Source: Antedon mediterranea (Eukaryota > Echinodermata > Crinoidea > Comatulida > Antedonidae). Taken from it: 64,000 nt of DNA. Of this stretch, positions 10,511 through 23,079 are shown one piece after another; the stretch's first letter is position 1; each line of letters begins with the position of its first letter. The notes under the pieces were generated by a model. The model ran no database searches, was not told where the DNA came from, and was given only the letters and a program-made list of their open reading frames with translations. The DNA lies in contig NC_092676.1 in NCBI RefSeq assembly GCF_964355755.1, positions 15,978,288 to 16,042,287 of the forward strand. Direction: 5' to 3'. Both the position numbers and the translations under genes were made by a program.

Positions 10511-13500
10511 AAAACTCTATTTTATGATTACTGGTTGTTGGTTCTTGCATAGTACGTCGGCAGAGAATTATAGACTGTACTTCTATTCAATAAAGTAGCT
10601 TAGATCAAAACTAAAGAGATAATCCAATTTAGTGTATGACAGTCATTCCTTGTATCTAATGATTAGGCTTTAGTGAATTGAAATAGTTATGACAAGATAC
10701 ATAATTCATAACATAAATTTTCTTTGTTGGCAGCCGATACAGTTTTCTAAAAGTAACTGCTAGTCAAATGGGTCATACCTATCCTAAAATTTTAGTTTTG
10801 CTCATCCAAATCTGGCCCCTGTACTTTTCACAGTCTTCTGCTAATTAAGTAAATCCTTGTTGGTTGGGACATACTTGCATTCTTGTGGTTTCCACTTAAA
10901 CAGATTGAACTAGTCTTTAGCTGATGCAGTGAATTTAAGACAGAAACTAAAAATCAAATGAACCAAAACACCAGCTAGGGTAACCCTACTATTTCTGAAA
11001 CATGCACACAAGCTAATGTGTATACTACTAGACCTACAGTTAAGTAACTATGCCAAGACAAACAATAAAAACTATTTATCTAACTATATTGATACTTTAA
11101 AAGTTTGCATACACTGAGACGTATAAATGACACATTTATTGTTTACCATGTTTTATAGTTTGTACACTATAAATAATATTATCACTTAAAGACCCCTTCC
11201 CTACAATTTGTGACGTTTTGTAAAAATAATACATATACAGTACTGACTACAAATCATGTACCATAACCCGCGTTTGTCGCGCGTGTAAAATATGTGTAAT
11301 TGCCGTGTGCCTGTATTTGCCGTGTGGACCATGACGTCATCACTTTGTAGCTTTTTACTGGTAAAATATGGAACTCCCGGTACGACGCCCGCGACAACAC
11401 ACACGTGGGTATCAGTTTGTTTTGTTTCTATTGTTTAGGCCTCTACCATCATATTTAGGTAATCTGAACCCGCCCGTTACTGTATGTAACAAAGTTTATT
11501 TTTTCTCTATTGTTTAGGCAAACAATAAATAAGAAAGTTTATAGAATTCATGTAAATTGTTTTTCATCGGGGTTTTGTTTAGAGTTCACGTCGTATTATT
11601 TTATATAATGTGAGGCGTACAGTGAGAAGTGTACAACAGGGAGGCTAGAATAGAGAGCTACTGTACCTAAGCCCCCCACAAAAAAAAACATATTTAGCGA
11701 TCTTTAATAGGTCAATAAATAGCCTAATAATAGTAAAATTATAAAATGATGTTTCCTTGTATTTTCGTAACCGTAAGCCAAATATTTAAATTAAAATACA
11801 GCGCTAGTGTTTTAGGCCAAGTACAGTATTCGCTCAAATAACTGTGACTGTGAATGGGTTTTCCGCCGCTCGGTGTAGAAAGTACAATTATTACGTTCTT
11901 CTAACACGTTTATTACATGTCTTTTAGTATATTTCTATCTAACATGTCTGCATTGTATACTTGCTTTATACATTCTCTGCTTATGAAACGACTTAATAAG
12001 TTGCTAAATTGACGTTTAAAGCAGATATTTGTCTGACATCAGCCCATGTTTATAATGAAAACAAAACAAGGTTCCGAAAATGGTACAGTCCAAAATGAGG
12101 TGTGCAATTAAATAATATCAACGTAAACATATGCGCACGGTATCGGGGCTGTAATTATAAGAGAACTGATTTCCCCTGGACGGGAAATGGTAAAAACTTG
12201 TATTTATTCGACCTCGCTTCTCTCTCGCAGCTTCTCGCTCTGGCTGTGTGCGGAGGAGAATCGCTCCAACGTGGTTTCGTGGAGCGATTAATGGTCCAGT
12301 CCGTAACAGGGGTGTACATTAGTTACCGCGCTAAATACATGCATGTCAATACTGGCGTTGTAATACTATATAAATGTTTTCCTCCCCGACGGGGAATGGT
12401 AAAACCTTTGTTATTATTTGGCCTAGCAATTACTGTGTGTACTCAATGGATGAACTCTACAACGTGGTGCGTACAGAAAGTACGTCATTCGGCCACCAGC
12501 AACGATCGTGTTTTGAAAGATATTGTTGGGTCTTTTCTACCTTGTTTTTTTTAATGAGTTTTCTCAAATACTTAATAAATATGACTTAAAAATATATATA
12601 AACAAACCCTGAAAGCAAACTAGGCCTAGAATAGTAGTACTGTACTCCGATCCCGGTAGTAGGCCTACTAACTAGGCCTAGTATTTTCAATCACAGATTG
12701 CATCATGATTCATGGAGGTTTTTACCTCCATGATTGCACTATGATAAATAAATCGATTTTTTATTTCAAATAGGCCTATATTTTGTTATATAAAATGCTG
12801 TTATCCTGTACTGTAATTCCAGTTATTGTCTGTTTGATGATAATAATATATATGAACAAAACATCAACAAATTATAAATACAGTTCGCTGCAGTTGAATT
12901 ACTCAATGCAGTAATGCATGAGTGAATATGGACAGTATTGTTAGTACCTAATTACACGCGAGTCACGCGTTTTTCACACCCGTGTAAAATGTGTGGGCTT
13001 GGTATATGATATGTATTCAGTACTGTATATTACTTTAAAAACATTAAACCATGTCATTCCTTGTCTTAAATGTACGTTTTATGGTAAATTATGATAAAAA
13101 GTGAGAAACAATGCACTACCTACAGTAAGTAGCTCGCGGCGATCTCGTGGACGGTCTTAGGCCTAGCCTAGCTAGGCTTAGTTTTGTAGGCCTAGCTGGT
13201 AAACATCGGTAACGTACGAACATCGTACGCTAGCTATATACCTAGCCAGACTCCGTTGATACAAATTGGGGAAAACCCGGTATTTTCGCTGAAAAGTTAG
13301 GAGTCTTCCATTTGTTTTGGCCTCACGATCGATCGAAAAGTGGGCGAATTACAGGTGAAAAACAAAAATATCAATCCGCGCGCAATGCATTTTGGGATTT
13401 ATAGCGGGCCGCTATAATTATTAGAATCGACTTATTTTTCACATTTTGAACCGTTTAAAGACGAAAAAAGTTATCGCAATAGGACCATATAGTATTATTT

Positions 13501-13630
13501 TTACATTAAATATAGTTTGTGATCTTAAATTAGATCTAAAAAACGCAGGGAAGGGGGCTTTAAACACTTAAATATCAGCTAAATTTATCTACTACAGTGC
13601 TATAGCCTTTTTTCGCAATGGATTTGAAAA
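10511..13630. other. long stretch without a supported gene
   Basis: It contains scattered TAGGCCTA palindromes (12620-13260) and CpG-richer patches around 11270-11400 and 12100-12500. The ORF at 12102-12554 shows no domain or repeat-family hallmark. Two loosely similar blocks containing 'gggaatggtaaaa' occur at about 12180 and 12390. It could hold introns or promoters of unseen genes. Confidence 0.4.
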
Positions 13631-14010
13631 ATGGTAAATTTAACCACGGTTAACTATACCAATGTCATCGCACTTGCATATTTTCATGCAGTAAATTTAT
13701 TTATGTTTGATTTAACTTTACTGTAAAAAAACAAAGAGTCACACGTTCCGGATTGGACTTTTAGCCATCGTGGTTAGTTTACTGAGACTAGAGAGACTCT
13801 GGTAAGTTCTACTGGGTAAAATGGTAAATTTAACCACGGTTAACTATACCAATGTCATCGCACTTGCACATTTTCATTCAGTAAATTTATTTATATTTGT
13901 TTTAACAGAATTTAACTTTACTGTAAAAAAACAAAGAGTCACACGTTCCGGATTGGACTTTTAGCCATCGTGGTTAGTTTACTGAGAGAGACTCTGGTAA
14001 GTTCTACTGG
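13631..14010. repeat. 190-bp direct tandem duplication
   Basis: The block from 'atggtaaatttaaccacgg' at 13631 to 'actctggtaagttctactggg' at about 13816 is repeated from 13821 to about 14010. The offset is 190 bp and the copies differ by small indels (e.g. 'ctagagag' versus 'gagag'). 'Attggacttttg' at about 14058 starts a shorter partial third copy. Confidence 0.85.
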
Positions 14011-14357
14011 GCAGAAAGTGGTCGGTAAAATTAACCATTAGAATTGTAGCCAGTATTCGGATTGGACTTTTGTTGGTAACTTTAGCTGGTGACTCGGTTA
14101 ATTTGACCAAATGTCCAATGTGATCAAAGTTTACAATACAAAGTTACAAGCCACACATCATCCAGTGCAACTTCAAGGAAGAAAGATAAAATTATGAGAA
14201 AGGTACTGTAACTACAGTACTGTACTATTAATGACCTAATGTATGAAAACAAATGTAGAAAGAAATGTGTGGTAGCTAGGGTATGCATTTCACAACCCTT
14301 GTTGATAACCACAGCACTAATTGGTTAAATTTGATCTACTGTACAAAGTTAAAGTGA

Positions 14358-14650
14358 TAATTACTTTATTCACAATTCAATTCAATTCAATTTACAATTT
14401 TTACAAATTACAATTTTACAACATCACCCAACAGTACACCAAAAATAAGCGAGTACTCTTCAGTTTGGTGACTATTATTTAAATACATCTACATAACAAC
14501 AATATGTACAAAAAAAAAGTAAAAAGTAATAATCATGCTCAAGATAATCAAAATATTTCACGAAATCCGCACAAAATAACATGTTCCAAATGAGACTAGT
14601 TCACATCATAAGAAGTAAGTTTATCTAATTATGTATTTTTATGCATCTTC
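14358..14650 (-). mobile_element. possible LINE 3' end with TTCAA-type tail
   Basis: 'cacaattcaattcaattcaattt' at about 14370-14392 looks like the short tandem tail of a minus-strand retroposon. The adjoining sequence to about 14650 has no ORF and could be its 3' UTR. This is weak evidence. Confidence 0.3.
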
Positions 14651-14678
14651 TTTTACTGTTTACTTTTCTGATTGTTAA

Positions 14679-15725
14679 CACTTTGACTGCCAAACACGAA
14701 GATCTTCGTTTTTGGAAACACAACGCTTGACTGCCAAACACGAAGATCTTCGTTTTTCACGTTTTTTTACGAAATCCGGTAGATAGGTTAATTATTGGTA
14801 TATACTATAGATATGGACACTAAATTCGGTCTGGACCGTGAATATTTTACTTTTTGAAAGTAACTAATCTGGTTACGAACGATTGTCAAAATGGTACCTG
14901 TCGAAATAACATACACCGCGCATCACAGTAGCGCGTACAGCGATGGTTTGGCGCATTGTGTATCGGTCGCGCGCTAGCTATGCCGCCGAAGCATTTACAA
15001 AGGTTTATGTGGATTGGCATGTTTGTTTGTTATCTGAATAAAAAATAATGGATGAATTTTCAATAAGAAGTCTTTAATTTTATTATTGTATGTATACCCT
15101 AAATTGTTTTGGTGTTTCACTGTAAGTGGCCGAGTTTCACGCAACAAACTTGTTTAGAAATGGTATGAATATTATCATCAGTTTACTAGCTAGGCTATAG
15201 TAAAACTAGGCTATAGCCTAGGCCTAGTCGGAAAACGGTTCCGGACCAACTTTAGGCCTAGTTAACCAGGCCTGGTGTCTTTACTATGTGGATTTTGGCG
15301 AAACATTGATGTAAGATTTATGATTTATAAAATGTAATACATTTTTCGATAGTGATAACTTGTTTTTATAGGCCTACCGGTGCCGTGTAAGTAACTTTTT
15401 CGTTGTTTGTTGATCTCACCGGGCGATATTTTCATATTGTGATGTCTTGCACAAAATCGCGAATATCTCGACTTTCTTGCGCGAAACTATGAAAAACTAA
15501 AAAAGTGCGTTACTTTCATTTTACTATTACGATTTACATATTGCGATTTGAAAATCGTTCTTGGTACCATTGTAAAGCTAAAATCTTTATGATTATTTTA
15601 GTCTAAATTACATGTAAATCAGATCACATACATAGTTTCAATCAGCTTTAATAAAAACATCGAATTGGGCTATAAACGCTGGCGGTGGCAGTTTCTAACT
15701 GGAAAAACCTCTGGCAGTCAAAGTG
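14679..15725. mobile_element. TTAA-flanked DNA transposon (piggyBac/Kolobok-like), non-autonomous
   Basis: The left end reads TTAA|CACTTTGACTGCC (TTAA at 14675-14678) and the right end GGCAGTCAAAGTG|TTAA (15726-15729). This gives a 13-bp perfect TIR and a TTAA target duplication. TTAA duplications are known for piggyBac and Kolobok superfamilies. Just inside the left end a 29-bp block containing the palindrome CGAAGATCTTCG occurs twice in tandem. The 1047-bp interior has no transposase ORF, so the copy must rely on a partner element. A related end lies at 25697. Confidence 0.85.
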
Positions 15726-15729
15726 TTAA

Positions 15730-16082
15730 ATCTGTTTAAAGCAGCACTAATAACAGCAGTCCTATCAAATAACACAAAAGACGAATTTAAATACTTTAAA
15801 AAGAACATAAATTTTGCAAAACGTCAACATTTGTGTGGGAGGGCGGTATTTAATTGAATTATATTATGCCATGGATGTATTTTTGGTACTGTACTATATA
15901 CTGTAAGGTTACATGTGCGAGTGTTCAGCGTATTTTACCGGCGATAGAAGGTAGAGTAATAGAAGGTTATTGGTACGTTGAAATATATTGTAGATAAAAT
16001 GCATTGACATCATTATAGAATACTTTAAGATTCTGTGATTGATTGATAATCCTATTATACTTATATTTACCATGTTAATTAA
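15730..16082. other. no feature seen
   Basis: AT-rich sequence between two mobile elements. No ORF, no recognisable repeat end. Confidence 0.4.
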
Positions 16083-16790
16083 CTATTTATTTATTTATTT
16101 ATTTATTTGGAATTGCACTTTTAGATCGGTGGCACACAAAGGTGCATCCTTCACAATAACAATATAAAATATAACATTAACAATTAACAGAAAAGTAAAA
16201 AGGCAAAAGCAACTATCAGCCCCTATCCTACCCCCCCCCCCCCCCCCACCAATTTACATCGATACATACAGTAGATCATTACTTTACACAAATGAATACA
16301 AAACAAAATATAGTAAAAGTGTATTAAATAAAATCACCTGACTAAACACAGGTTATTACGTAAACCCACAAACCCCCTCACCCACCCCTTTTCAATTTAC
16401 TTAATGTAGCAATGTAGATAACATAGTTTATTGAGTCATGGAATTCAGTGAATCATTTCAAAATTTCCATGCTTGTTTTAGGTATCTTTTACAAAAACTA
16501 TCCAAAATATTTTCACACTCTTCATCAATTAAATTATCTGAGTATCCCAAAATATATTTAAGTTTGTCATTTTCATGAGAAGTATAAAAAGTATCAAACA
16601 TATCTTTGCTGCAATTTCTATACATATCCACATATAAATTAAATAATTCCTGATTACGTATATTATTTAAAGCTGGACAATTAAGGATGAAATGATGGAT
16701 GTCTTCGTTCGAATTTGTACCGCATAATTTACATTTTTTATTATTATCAATATTCCAATTTGCAGTTCTATCATTCAAAACTAGTGAAAT
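16083..16790 (-). mobile_element. 5'-truncated LINE copy
   Basis: It consists of the last part of a LINE ORF2 on the minus strand (16458-16778), a 3' UTR and a tail that reads (TTTA)n on the plus strand at 16087-16110. A 17-C homopolymer lies at 16231-16247 in the UTR. The rest of ORF2 is missing, as expected for incomplete reverse transcription. Confidence 0.75.
16458..16778 (-). pseudogene. LINE ORF2 C-terminal zinc-binding fragment
   Basis: About 106 codons with the motif CKLCGTNSNEDIHHFILNCP, i.e. C-x2-C...H-x4-C. This is the C-terminal zinc-binding region found after the RT domain in many non-LTR elements (zf-RVT type). The frame ends QAWKF, followed by the 3' UTR. No RT domain remains upstream, so it is a dead fragment. 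Confidence 0.75.
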
Positions 16791-16892
16791 GATATTGTAT
16801 GTTGTTTATTATTATTATTATGGTTATTATGATGTATGGTCATTCACAAGTATGTGCATACCGTAGGTATGCTAGTTACAAAACATGGCGCA

Positions 16893-17880
16893 AAAATGGG
16901 ATGTCCCTGTTCTTGTAATGGATAATGTTTAAAATGGGATGTCCCTGTTCTTGTAATGGATAGTGTTTAAAATGGGATGTTCCTGTTCTTGTAATGGATA
17001 GTGTTTAAAATGGGATGTTCCTGTTCTTGTAATGGATAATGTTTAAAATGGGATGTTCCTGTTCTTGTAATGGATAGTGTTTAAAATGGGATGTCCCTGT
17101 TCTTGTAATGGATAGTGTTTAAAATGGGATGTCCCTGTTCTTGTAATGGATAGTGTTTAAAATGGGATGTTCCTGTTCTTGTAATGGATAGTGTTTAAAA
17201 CGGGATGTCCCTGTTCTTGTAATGGATAGTGTTTAAAATGGGATGTCCCTGTTCTTGTAATGGATAGTGTTTAAAATGGGATGTTCCTGTTCTTGTAATG
17301 GATAGTGTTTAAAATGGGATGTCCCTGTTCTTGTAATGGATAGTGTTTAAAATGGGATGTTCCTGTTCTTGTAATGGATAGTGTTTAAAATGGGATGTTC
17401 CTGTTCTTGTAATGGATAGTGTTTAAAATGGGATGTCCCTGTTCTTGTAATGGATAGTGTTTAAAATGGGATGTTCCTGTTCTTGTAATGGATAGTGTTT
17501 AAAATGGGATGTCCCTGTTCTTGTAATGGATAGTGTTTAAAATGGGATGTTCCTGTTCTTGTAATGGATAGTGTTTAAAATGGGATGTCCCTGTTCTTGT
17601 AATGGATAGTGTTTAAAATGGGATGTCCCTGTTCTTGTAATGGATAGTGTTTAAAATGGGATGTTCCTGTTCTTGTAATGGATAGTGTTTAAAATGGGAT
17701 GTTCCTGTTCTTGTAATGGATAGTGTTTAAAATGGGATGTCCCTGTTCTTGTAATGGATAGTGTTTAAAATGGGATGTCCCTGTTCTTGTAATGGATAGT
17801 GTTTAAAATGGGATGTTCCTGTTCTTGTAATGGATAGTGTTTAAAATGGGATGTTCCTGTTCTTGTAATGGATAGTGTTT
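16893..17880. repeat. 38-bp minisatellite, 26 copies
   Basis: Exactly 26 contiguous 38-bp units start at 16893, 16931, 16969 and so on to 17843. The unit starts AAAATGGGATGTCCCTGTTC and ends TGTAATGGATAGTGTTT. The only frequent difference is TCCC versus TTCC at unit positions 12-15, with rare changes in copies 1 and 4 (ATAATG) and 9 (ACGGG). Near-identity indicates recent expansion or homogenisation. It has no spacers, so it is not a CRISPR. Confidence 0.97.
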
Positions 17881-18889
17881 AAAGTTATTTTACTACTTTG
17901 TAAGAATAAATGAATTCGTTTATGATATTGTAATGTAATACTAGGTTTATGGATAGATTTCTTGTAATGCTATGAAGAATTTGAGATTGGTTTGCTCGGA
18001 GCCGGTAAACTGCCATTTAATTTACCAGACGACGCAATGGGTTTGAATGTACATTTTTATGTTTTGTGCATATTTCTTTGTGTATGCTGATTGGTAAACA
18101 TCTGAGTATATGAATGTGAACCGATGATGTTGCAGGTGTAATTATATTGAACATGTATGTACAGTATGAATGTGACTTGATGTTCCAGATAATAATATAT
18201 ATCGAATGAAGCAAAGAACCCGTCTGTGATTTTATTTGTATGCAGTCTCTAGCTACCACATTTGCAAATATTGAAACTCTTTAAGCTACAAATTAGTGTA
18301 TTCTATTCTTTGTATGAATTTGATTCTGCCAGTGTTATCCTAATACTAGAAAGAATTTCCAGTAAATCAAGCAAAGTATGAATTATTATACTATTTAACA
18401 TGTAATTGTTATTGCTCTTTATAGTCTATGTTTTTAATGGCTCTAGGCCTAACCTACCAGTATGCGATAATGGTTTATTTCATGTGTAATTTTCTGAAAC
18501 CATACCGGTTAGAGCCAAAAAAACCTGTTAATGTTATTTAAAGTGTTTTTACAATGAATACCAAATCCCATTTCTAGTCCAGTTCAACATAGGTGTCCTT
18601 GTCCTACAAGTTGGAGGTCTCTTTTGTTGTGGAAAATCAAATTTTTGAATTGAAACAAAATGATAGAAATTTATATTTATTGTGTCTAGATGGTTTATTT
18701 ACAAGGTACACTCAAAATAAAAGAAGTGTAAACTTGCTTGTAAAGTGAAAGAATTTTGTAGTTTCATTCAATAAATCATAGCCTGACACAATTCCATTCT
18801 CATGTTGCTATAAATTTACCAATAAAACAAGATTAATTCAGAGGTCAGGAAAGGGTCACCAATCCAAAGAATTATAATACAGTCGACTC
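17881..18889. other. no supported gene
   Basis: Non-coding AT-rich stretch. The short minus-strand ORF at 18017-18259 has no recognisable feature. Confidence 0.4.
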
Positions 18890-19660
18890 CGCCTAAGTCG
18901 AATCTAATTAATGGGACCGGTATAAAAATTTGAGTTACGCGAACTTCGACTTACAGATTTGCAAAAAAAAATGCTAGGCCTAGGTTCACTCACTAGCTGC
19001 GCTATGGCTAGGCCTAGTGGACCCTGTCCTGTTGCGATCGCGGCCCACGCGATGAGCCTTCTTGAATTGAGTTTGCTTAGCTAGCTAGCTAGGCCTAATA
19101 AATGCTAAGCCTCTTTATCGGCAATGATAAACTGTATTTTCTTTTATGGTTTAAGCCCGAAACAATACAAAAACGTATATTAAATACATTTCGGTTCTTA
19201 TTTGAAATCGGTATCCATTGTTTATTGCCATCTGTCTAGCACAAAATAGGTACCCACAAAACACCGCTCAAGTTCTCAACTCTGAAAAACAACTCATACA
19301 CTATACACTAGCGCGAGTTGTAGGACGCCGCCTATACTATACAACCTGCTTGAGAGAACCGATATGATCCCACATTATCCCCTCTGTCGTTTGTTTATCG
19401 AATTACATACGTTTCATCGGCTTTTTTAGCGCGTTGTTGCCGCGTAATTTGTGACTTCGTCTTACACGATATAAATCACTAAAGAATGTGTCTATTCGAA
19501 CCGCAAAAAGACGTCGACTTAGACGAATTTCGACTTAGAAAAATTCGACTTACAAATAAAAATTACACAGTAATGTATAGGAAAGAATTGGGACTTTCCT
19601 AAAAATTCGACTTTCGTGATTTTTTGACTTACGCGAATTCGACTTGCGCGGAGTCGACTG
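18890..19660. mobile_element. pogo/Tigger-like MITE
   Basis: The ends are TA|CAGTCGACTCC...AAGTCGAA at 18890 and TTCGACTTGCGCGGAGTCGACTG|TA at 19660, giving TIRs of about 25 bp and a TA duplication. The words 'ttcgactta' and 'gacttacgcgaa' are repeated in the subterminal parts. TIRs starting CAGTCGACTC with TA duplication are characteristic of pogo/Tigger elements (Tc1/mariner superfamily). No transposase ORF in 771 bp. Confidence 0.85.
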
Positions 19661-19857
19661 TACATTCAATTCTTACTTTACTGTCACAAAACAAAGTTTT
19701 CTCAGATATTAAAAAAAAAGATGAAAGTTCAAATAGTGTCAAACGATTAGAGAAAAAAAGTAGATTGGGTTGGGTTGTCTGAATATTAGTCTGCGTGCCA
19801 CACAACAAATATGTGCTGTAGATATATACAATAATACGAATTGTGACTAAAGGTTAA

Positions 19858-20147
19858 AGCCTTGTCTACACTATCAAACTAGTTTGACAAAAAAAGTTTG
19901 ATGCACCCATGGTAGTGGTATACCCAAATATGGTACGGTAGTGATATGATCATCATGTCCATATATAATATGGGCACATCACATTTTTTTTTCACATACA
20001 GTTTGATAGTGTAGACAGAGCTTAAACCTCAAACTTTATGTGACAAAAAAATATGATGTGCCCATATGGACATGATGACATCATATCACTACCACTAAGG
20101 CACATTACATTTTTTTGTCAAACTAGTTTGATAGTGTAGACAAAGCT
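19858..20147. mobile_element. TTAA-flanked MITE, two units in tandem
   Basis: The outer ends are near-perfect inverted repeats containing CTACACTATCAAACTAGTTT and its complement, flanked by TTAA at 19854-19857 and 20148-20151. In the middle, a third end ('gatagtgtagacagagct') reaches TTAA at 20022-20025. The block is therefore two adjacent units sharing the family end. Another solo end is at 8937-8972. Non-coding. Confidence 0.8.
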
Positions 20148-21662
20148 TTAAAAGATATAACAGGTATTTAGTACAGTATAAATTACATTTGTATGAGTTG
20201 AATGGAGAGAATATCAATACCATTCATTGAAAGGGGATAATACAAAATCCTTAATGCAACCAATCCAATGGCAATGATACACTTGATATAAAATAATAAA
20301 TATGAAATTTTATGTTTGAATGTATACACGATGACAGTTATCGGTCATGGGTTTTTTCTTTCTTTTTTTCTAAATCTAAGGCACTTATTTAGTGGGAATA
20401 TCAACACAGCGTAAAATATTGTACATAATACACAAAATAAACATAATGGTTTATACATTTCTTTTTTTTAGGTCTGATATATTTTGGTAAGAAAAAGCTC
20501 TTAAAACATTTATTTTTTCTGAAAATTCATGCTAAACTAGACATGAACTTTGCCATGAAATACTATATTGACCTAATATTAAGTAACTTATAAAGGAGGG
20601 CATTTCTGAATGAAATTTAGTCTATAGGGAAATCAACTAAATTGAACATGTGAATTACATGGTATTTTGAATGAACTTAACTGGTCCACTGGGACAAACA
20701 CCAAATGAGTCCAGCCTGAGATTTTATTGGGTCATGAAGTTCTTGGATAAAGGGAAAAGCCAAGTATATTAAGACAATATTTTTTAAATAGTTTGAAATC
20801 ATTAAACTTGAATGAATAAAATAGAGGCTGGAATATCAAATTTAAACATTTTGATATAAAGTTTGTGGTACTGTACACGACGTTATATAATTTTGAAAAG
20901 AGTTGTAAAGCTTCTCTATTAACATCCTGCGTTGAATAAATGCCTCCCTCGATTAAACATCCCCCATGGAACATTGTGCAGAATAAACGTCTCCTTATCT
21001 TACTTTTCCTTGAATAAACGTCCCCACCACATTGATTACACAATAATATAACATATTTATATTTGAACAGTATAGAATGTACTGACTGCAGATGATCTAA
21101 CATTTTATTTATCAAGCCTTTGATATAATTTGTACTGTATTTTATAAATGTTTGGTTTTGTTTTTATATCAAAACATGTTTATAATATTATAGTTACTAT
21201 TTTTAATAATAAAGCAGAGCCTTCATATATTCAGTATCGCTTAACAACTGCCACCAATACATTTATTCACATGGGAATATCAAAATAAACATGAAATATG
21301 AATGTTGATAGATACACATGTTTACAAACATGTGTGTTATTAAAATAAAAATATACTTTTCATCCCAAAACTGACCTAATTCTCACACATAAACCATTTT
21401 GGTGTCAGAATTTGGAAGAATGCCAATAAGTACTAAATCTACTTTTAGAAGAATAGAAGAACACTGTGAGTGTGATTAAGTTTGCTTTGAAAAATAGTGG
21501 AACTTTCAAATAATTGTTTAAATTGAATAAAGTATGACACTACAGTTGAGATAGATTAGGTGGATTGGACATTCCATAACGTTAAGAAATCTTAGCCCAT
21601 TTAAAGTTAAACTGGACTGTCCAATCCCCACAAGCAATTACAGTAGGTTGATCGGTATCCTA
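20148..21662. other. non-coding stretch with one MITE-like fragment
   Basis: 20925-21030 repeats the 'gaataaacgtc(t)cc' words of the 10140 element. A 10-bp inverted repeat (ACACATGTTT/AAACATGTGT) lies at 21314-21335. No supported gene. Confidence 0.4.
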
Positions 21663-22434
21663 GGGCCTGTTTCTGCTGCAACTGCTCAAAATATGGTATA
21701 AAATATGGTATTTCTTATACTGTATTATTTAGTACCCCGTTTCTGTTAACAATACTTCTTGGGTGGTCGTGTTAAATTTCATCCTTTTTACCCAAATTGC
21801 CATTCATTTATTTGGTCGATAATTCAAAGTCGCAATAAAGGAAGTTACGCCTCACTTTCAACACGATAGCCCTAGTATTAGTAAGTTATTGTCTTTTGCA
21901 ATGTTGTACTGCTTTCGCAGGCTCTTCAGCTTTGAGTTTACTTGCTTTTGAGACAAGTCTATTCCGTACTCCTGCTTTATTTTTTTAGAAATGTCTTTAT
22001 AAATGTGGTTGTCCCTTTTATTACCTTTTAGGTGGCCGGACATTTAGCTTCCCCTTCCCCTCCTTCCCCACACCCTCCTTCCCCACACAGATTTATATAG
22101 TAAATACTGTGACGTTTTCGCTCCACATTTTCGCCAAATATATCTATACACGTGTGTAAAACAGCTGACAGCGACAGAAAATAAAAACTTGATGTTGACC
22201 TCATGTCGCAGGTAAAAAAAAATACGGTATTTTTTATTGGCATCAGAAAAGGGTACAAAAAATACGGTATAAATTTGTAAATACCGTATTTTATCCACGA
22301 ATTTTGTGGGGAAAATACGGTATACAAAATACGGTATTTTTTTTATAAGCGCAGTTTCTGCTGCCAAAAAAATACGGTATACAGGTATGAATACCGTATA
22401 AAATACGGTATTTTCTTGGCAGCAGAAAAGGGCG
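21663..22434. mobile_element. Myb/SANT-carrying DNA transposon, ATACGGTAT family, copy 1
   Basis: It starts GGGCCTGTTTCTGCTGC and ends GGCAGCAGAAAAGGGCG. The sequence just inside both ends is packed with ATACGGTAT/ATACCGTAT palindromic words. It has the same organisation as the copies at 23080-24882 and 42821-43642. The interior encodes a small Myb/SANT-like protein on the minus strand, a protein type associated with PIF/Harbinger elements. The superfamily is not proven, because target duplications are inconsistent between copies. Confidence 0.75.
21858..22043 (-). CDS. Myb/SANT-like DNA-binding protein fragment
   Basis: It starts MSGHLKGNKRDNHIYKDISK and continues with QEYGIDLSQKQVNSKLKSLR, a tri-helical Myb/SANT-like pattern in which the ...SKLKSLRKQY helix would contact DNA. 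In PIF/Harbinger transposons a separate Myb-like protein partners the transposase. Here no transposase is present. Compared with the copy at 43046-43291 it loses the frame after AKDNN and ends early, so it is probably decayed. Confidence 0.55.
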   Translation of the reverse strand: MSGHLKGNKRDNHIYKDISKKIKQEYGIDLSQKQVNSKLKSLRKQYNIAKDNNLLILGLSC

Positions 22435-23079
22435 CTACATTACTTTAGAAATATTGAACAAAATAAATGCTTGCAATTTCAATATAGGCAGGCTCCTACT
22501 TTTGATCAAACCTACATCACACAGAAGACAATTGGTCCAGAAACAGATGTGGACTACAAATCAGATCTGGGCCCTCCTGACGTACTTTTTGTTCATTGTT
22601 GGTAAAACCAGACTACCCCAAAGAGGATTCAGATTGAGAGAGAGGAAGCCACCAATATGAGGTTGTTTATGTAATTTTGTCCCTTCTTTTATTAATTTTC
22701 CATATAAGGTCAAGGAAAGAGTTCAAACTCATTGTATCAATTGGGAAGGAAGGAAGGAAATATTGAAAAGAAATTATTGTTAGGTTAACAAATACGGTAC
22801 CTATAAACTGCATCTCATTAATATTATATTACAGGTTATATTTCATGCTTTTTATCTTCACAGATAAACACCATTTAAAGTAATTTGAACTACCATATTG
22901 TGTCTAATAAATTACACCAACTACAAATTGAATTATCCGACAGTTACACCTTGTGTATGTAGGATGGTGGTAAAACCCAATGTTCTGAAAATGGTATAGT
23001 CCGTTGTTAGGGATAATGTCCATTGGTATTACACTTACAGCAGAGTTATTATTATTCAGAAAGAATTCAAGTTTCTACA
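22435..23079. other. no supported gene
   Basis: Short ORF at 22454-22660 only, with no recognisable domain. AT-rich spacer between two copies of the same transposon family. Confidence 0.4.

Noticed and set aside
12102-12589. Two overlapping plus-strand ORFs
   Set aside because: No recognisable domain, no splice or promoter support, and overlapping in different frames.
16893-17880. Possible CRISPR array
   Set aside because: Units are contiguous without unique spacers and the genome is eukaryotic.
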